DNA of 64,000 nucleotides from Bog-532 sp963828445 (GTDB lineage Bacteria; Actinomycetota; Actinomycetes; Streptosporangiales; Streptosporangiaceae). Within the stretch, counting starts at the first letter, position 1. Every line of letters begins with the position of its first letter. The notes under the pieces were generated by a model, which was not told the origin of the DNA, made no database searches, and was given only the letters and a program-made list of their open reading frames with translations. The stretch spans positions 372,001 to 436,000 of the forward strand of contig CAWHFP010000003.1 in NCBI GenBank assembly GCA_963828445.1. Reading direction: 5' to 3'. Positions 60,895 to 64,000 of the stretch are shown piece by piece. Made by a program: the position numbers and the translations under genes.

Positions 60895-61265
60895 TCAGCA
60901 ATGATCGCGTTGACGTAGGTGCCGGGGTAGCGCCCGTACTTGTCCCGGTAGGCGGAGTCGACCTGGTTGTTGAGCCGGGCGTCGGCCGCGGCCAGGGCCA
61001 CGTCGCGGCCGACGCCGTCCCGGTCGACGCCGTCGCGGTCGGCGGGGGCTTCGAGGCGACCCTCGGGCCGCTCCTGGACCGGCCGGTACCAGCTGGCCGA
61101 CGGGCCGTTGACCGAGCGGACGTAGAGATCGCCACCGACCCGGACGATCCAGATCGTCACCGAGCGGCGCAGCGTCCCATCCGCCCGGCGGACCGCGAGC
61201 CGGACCTCATCGGCGGTCTCGAACGTGGCCAGCTCGTTCGTGCTCCAGGTGGTGGGCGTGGTCAT
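60855..61265 (-). CDS. DUF2255 family protein
   Basis: A 136-residue protein with the DUF2255 pattern WSTNELATFETADEVRLAVRR, IWIVRVGGDLYVRSVNGPSASWYRPV, then ALAAADARLNNQVDSAYRDKYGRYPGTYVNAII. It is related to nitroreductase/pyridoxamine-oxidase-like small folds (split barrel), but its cofactor is unknown. The segment RDGVDRDGVGRD contains a short in-frame repeat. The last 40 bases overlap the truncated PAP2-type frame on the opposite strand. Confidence 0.88.
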   Translation of the reverse strand: MTTPTTWSTNELATFETADEVRLAVRRADGTLRRSVTIWIVRVGGDLYVRSVNGPSASWYRPVQERPEGRLEAPADRDGVDRDGVGRDVALAAADARLNNQVDSAYRDKYGRYPGTYVNAIIADQARATTLRLQPL

Positions 61266-61396
61266 CGGGGTTCCTCCTCGGGGCGGGCCGCTCTGGGCAT
61301 GCTCCCATCCCTACCGCTGTGAGCTGGCCTTAACCGTCCGTGAGCGATCCGGCCGGCCCGGGCCGGGCGGACGCGGGCCAGGCCAGGCCAGATTCG

Positions 61397-61433
61397 GGAA
61401 CACTTTTTTGCAGATGCGGCACAAAAGTGTTCC
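61397..61433. terminator. Inverted repeat after the pyruvate-oxidase gene
   Basis: GGAACACTTTT (61397-61407) pairs with AAAAGTGTTCC (61423-61433), with a 15-base loop. It is downstream of the stop at 61467 (minus strand) and upstream of the DUF2255 gene. It probably terminates the former; an operator role is possible. Confidence 0.55.
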
Positions 61434-61466
61434 TGATCCCCGGAATCCGCGCCCGGGCGGGTGCCG

Positions 61467-63234
61467 TCAGCGCTTGAGCTGCTCGATCTTGTCCTTGAAC
61501 AGGGTGGTGGCGATGGCCACCTTGTTCGGCTGGCCCTTGAGGAAGGACTGGGCGAACTTCTTGGCCTGGTCGTAGGCGACCTTGCCGGGCAGCGGGGGCT
61601 CGTTGGGGTCGACGTCGATGTCGACGATGGCCGGGCCGTCGAACGCCAGCGCCTCCTTGATGGCCGATTCGACCTTCTTGGGGTTGTCGACCTTGGCCCC
61701 GTAACCACCGCAGGCGGTGGCCCAGGCGGCGAAGTCCGCGACCGGCTGCGGGAACCGGACCCCGAACTCGGGGTAGCCCAGCACCATCTGCTCCCACAGG
61801 ATCTGGCCGAGGGAGCCGTTGTTGTTGATCACGACCTTGATCGGCAGGCCGGCCCGGGCCGCGGTCAGGAACTCGGCCATCAGCATGGCGAAACCGCCGT
61901 CGCCGACGTAGGCGATGACCTGGCGGCCCGGGAACGCGTGCTGGATGCCCAGGGCGTACGGGAGGCCGGGGGCCATGGTGGCCAGGTTGCCGGACAGGTA
62001 GAACTGGCGGTCGCCGCGGATCGTCCAGTGCCGGGCGGCCCAGGTCGCGATCGTGCCGCTGTCACAGGTGAGGATGGCGTCGTCGGCGGCCAGGTCGTCG
62101 ATGACCCCCATCGGGTACTGGGGGGCGATCGGGCTGCGCTTGGGGTTCTCCAGGTCCGCCATCTCCGAGCGCCACTTGGCCATGTCCTTCTGGTACTTCT
62201 CCAGATGGCCGCGGTCGGACTTGCGGGTCAGCAGCGGGATCAGCGCCTGCAGGCTCTCCTGGGCGTCCCCGATCACCGGCACCTCGGTGGGCATCCGGAG
62301 CCCGGCCCGGGTCGGGTCGGCCTCGATCTGGACCACCTTGACCTTCCCCGGCTGCGGCAGGTGCTGGGTGTAGGGGAAGTTGGTGCCGACCATGAACAAG
62401 GTGTCGCAGTCCTCGACCAGGTTCTCCCCGGGCCGGGTGCCGAGCAGGCCGATGCCGCCCACCGCGAACTCGGAGTCGTCCGGGATCACCGCCTTGCCGG
62501 GCAGGGTCTTGATCACCGGGGCGCCGAGCCGGTCGGCGGCGGCCAGCACCTCGGCCCGGGCGTGCAGCGCGCCCGCGCCGGCCAGGATGGCCACCTTCTC
62601 CCCCGCGTTGAGGACGGCGGCGGCCGCCTCCAGGTCCGCGGTGCGGGCCCGGCCGGGCGGGGGCAGGTAGATCGGGGCGGTCTTGGGCGGGCGCGCCGGG
62701 GCCACGTGCTGGTACGGGTCGGCGTCGGCGTCGGCGACCTGGACGTCGTTGGGGAAGCTCAGGTGGGCCACGCCCCGGCGGGCCAGCGCGGTGCGGATGG
62801 CGATGTCGACCACCCCCGGCAGCTGGGCCGGGTTGTCGACGACCAGGTTGTACTCGGCCACGTCCATGGAACAGCTTGTCGGTGTGGACTTCCTGCTGGT
62901 AGCCGGTGCCCAGCACCGAGGTCTCCTGCATGCCGGTGATGGCCAGCACCGGCATGTGGTCCAGCTTGGCGTCGTAGAGGCCGTTCAGCAGGTGGATGGC
63001 ACCGGGCCCGGAGGTGGACAGGCAGACCCCGAGCTTGCCGGTGGCCTTGGCGTAGGCGGTGGCCATGAACGCCGCCGCCTCCTCGTGGTGGACCAGGAAG
63101 AACTTGATCTTGTCGGTGTGCCGGCGCAGGCCTTCCATGATCCCGTTGATGCCGTCGCCGGGGAGGCCGAAGACGGTGTCCACGCCCCAGTCGGCCAGTC
63201 GTTCGATCAGTAGCTCGGATGCGATCTGTGCCAT
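61467..63234 (-). CDS. Pyruvate-oxidase-type TPP enzyme (apparent frameshift)
   Basis: About 588 residues across one break near 62873, where an extra C lies between TDKLF and MDVAEYN. The N-terminal TPP-pyrimidine domain begins MAQIASELLIERLADWGVDTVFGLPGDGINGIMEGL and has the catalytic Glu in HHEEAAAFMATAYAK. The central domain carries the FAD-type pattern (LPGKAVIPDDSEFAVGGIGLLGTRP). The C-terminal domain has the TPP-metal motif GDGGFAMLMAEFLTAARAGLPIKVVINNN. Overall it matches thiamine-pyrophosphate-requiring PoxB/SPXB proteins that convert pyruvate to acetate or acetyl phosphate. ATG 63234 follows AAGGAGA. It lies downstream of the enolase-superfamily gene. Confidence 0.92.
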
Positions 63235-63256
63235 GACTTCTCCTTCGCGTATGGGG

Positions 63257-64000
63257 TCAGGCGGCCCGGTACTTTTCGGCGTCGGCGGCCCGGAACTCCA
63301 GGCCCAGCCCGGGGCGGTCCCGGGCCGGGCGGATCGCCCCGCCGGCCGGGTCGAGGGTGCCGTCGAAGAACATCGATTCGATCCGGACGTGGTCGTGGAA
63401 CCACTCCAGGTGGCGGAAGTTCGGGACCGCGGCCGCCGCGTGGGCGTGCAGGTGCGGCGCGCAGTGCCCGGAGATTTCCAGCCCGAACGAGGCGGCCACC
63501 GCCGCGGTGCGCAGCCACTCGGTGATGCCGCCGCAGCGGGACACGTCGGCCTGCAGGCAGTCGACCGCGCCCGCCGCGCACATCCGGCGGAAGTAGTACA
63601 GGTCCCAGCCGTACTCCCCCGCCGCCACGTCGGGAGCGACGGCGTCCCGGACCTCGCGCAGGCCGTCCAGGTCGTCGGAGGAGACCGGCTCCTCGAACCA
63701 GCGGACATCGAGGGCCGCGGCGGCGGCCATGGCCCGGATGGCCTGCTTGCGCCCGTAGCCGCCGTTGGCGTCCACGTACAGTTCCACGCCGTCGCCGATG
63801 GTCTCCCGGGCCTGCTCCATCCGGGCCAGGTCCCGGGCCACGTCCGTCGCCCCAGGACTCCCCGATCTTGATCTTGACCCGGGGGATGGCCTGCTCGATG
63901 GCCCAGTGGGTGAGCTGGGCCCGGAGCTGGTCGTCGTGGTAGGTGGTGAAGCCGCCGCTGCCGTAGACCGGGACCTCGTCGCGGACCGCGCCCAGCAGCC
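63257..64000 (-). CDS. Mandelate racemase/muconate-lactonizing enzyme family protein (partial, frameshifted)
   Basis: The C-terminal 245 residues of an enolase-superfamily enzyme; the N-terminus lies beyond the right edge. The right-hand frame holds VPVYGSGGFTTYHDDQL and the catalytic KxK motif (IPRVKIKIGESWG). A single-base change near 63852 leads to ARDLARMEQARETIGDG, the metal ligands YVDANGGY (Asp), RWFEEPVSSDD (Glu) and AAGEYGWDLYYF (Glu), and a HCAPHLHAHAAAA segment. The substrate is likely a sugar acid or dicarboxylic acid. It lies 22 bases upstream of the pyruvate-oxidase-type gene and is probably co-transcribed. Confidence 0.9.
   Translation of the reverse strand, partial: GCWARSATRSRSTAAAASPPTTTTSSGPSSPTGPSSRPSPGSRSRSGSPGATDVARDLARMEQARETIGDGVELYVDANGGYGRKQAIRAMAAAAALDVRWFEEPVSSDDLDGLREVRDAVAPDVAAGEYGWDLYYFRRMCAAGAVDCLQADVSRCGGITEWLRTAAVAASFGLEISGHCAPHLHAHAAAAVPNFRHLEWFHDHVRIESMFFDGTLDPAGGAIRPARDRPGLGLEFRAADAEKYRAA

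Overview
The window is very GC-rich, densely coded DNA from a filamentous-type actinobacterium. The evidence is a large SARP regulator, an XRE/DUF5753 plus DUF397 pair, a complete conservon (sensor ATPase, roadblock, DUF742, GTPase, P450), a WhiB protein, GAF-ANTAR proteins, CBM2-linked cellulases, many GTG/TTG starts and purine-rich Shine-Dalgarno sites. The genus cannot be fixed from the sequence alone. No rRNA, tRNA, CRISPR array, insertion sequence or prophage was seen.

Layout. (1) 1-14.6 kb: a nitric-oxide synthase (cut by the left edge), a 1047-residue SARP, a DivIVA-like coiled-coil protein and a flavohemoglobin on the minus strand; then DUF397/XRE, two small secreted or membrane peptides, a LuxR-type (LAL) regulator, an RsbW-like ATPase and an F420-type oxidoreductase. 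This stretch carries repeated TGCAA-N-TTGCA palindromes and, ahead of the synthase, a ladder of CAAG repeats of SARP type. (2) 14.6-20.6 kb: a secreted beta-helix lipoprotein, a LacI regulator and two secreted cellulases (GH6 and GH12, both with CBM2). (3) 20.7-24.5 kb: an SDR and small envelope proteins (DUF3618, holin-X, membrane proteins). (4) 25-30.6 kb: a P450 converging on a conservon. (5) 31-41 kb: housekeeping and stress genes: endonuclease/phosphatase, hydrolases, bacterioferritin with its ferredoxin and an iron box, DUF1206, an AAA+ ATPase, an orphan BlaI repressor with twin operators, CsbD, and a STAS-PAS protein. (6) 41.5-49.4 kb: a GH54 arabinofuranosidase with two ricin-type domains, then a catabolic-looking locus (TIM-barrel isomerase, Gfo/Idh oxidoreductase, cupin, MocR regulator, Tm-1-like protein, PEP-hydrolase-family protein). 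(7) 49.4-61.3 kb: a stress and envelope island with a damaged, duplicated hemerythrin-like gene, MerR-DICT, WhiB, two DUF3040 proteins, PRC-barrel/DUF2382, a desaturase, an ECF-like sigma factor, two GAF-ANTAR proteins, an SDR, a truncated PAP2-type gene and DUF2255. (8) 61.4-64 kb: a pyruvate-oxidase-type TPP enzyme and a partial enolase-superfamily enzyme.

How it may work together. The left end could be a nitric-oxide production and handling unit (synthase, SARP activator, NO-consuming flavohemoglobin) under a locally shared operator. Regions 2 and 6 degrade plant polysaccharides. Regions 5 and 7 look like iron, stress and membrane homeostasis.

Caution: about a dozen otherwise well-conserved genes are broken by single-base frame changes, some beside homopolymers. 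This is better explained by indel errors in the assembly than by real gene decay, so such genes are annotated across the break.
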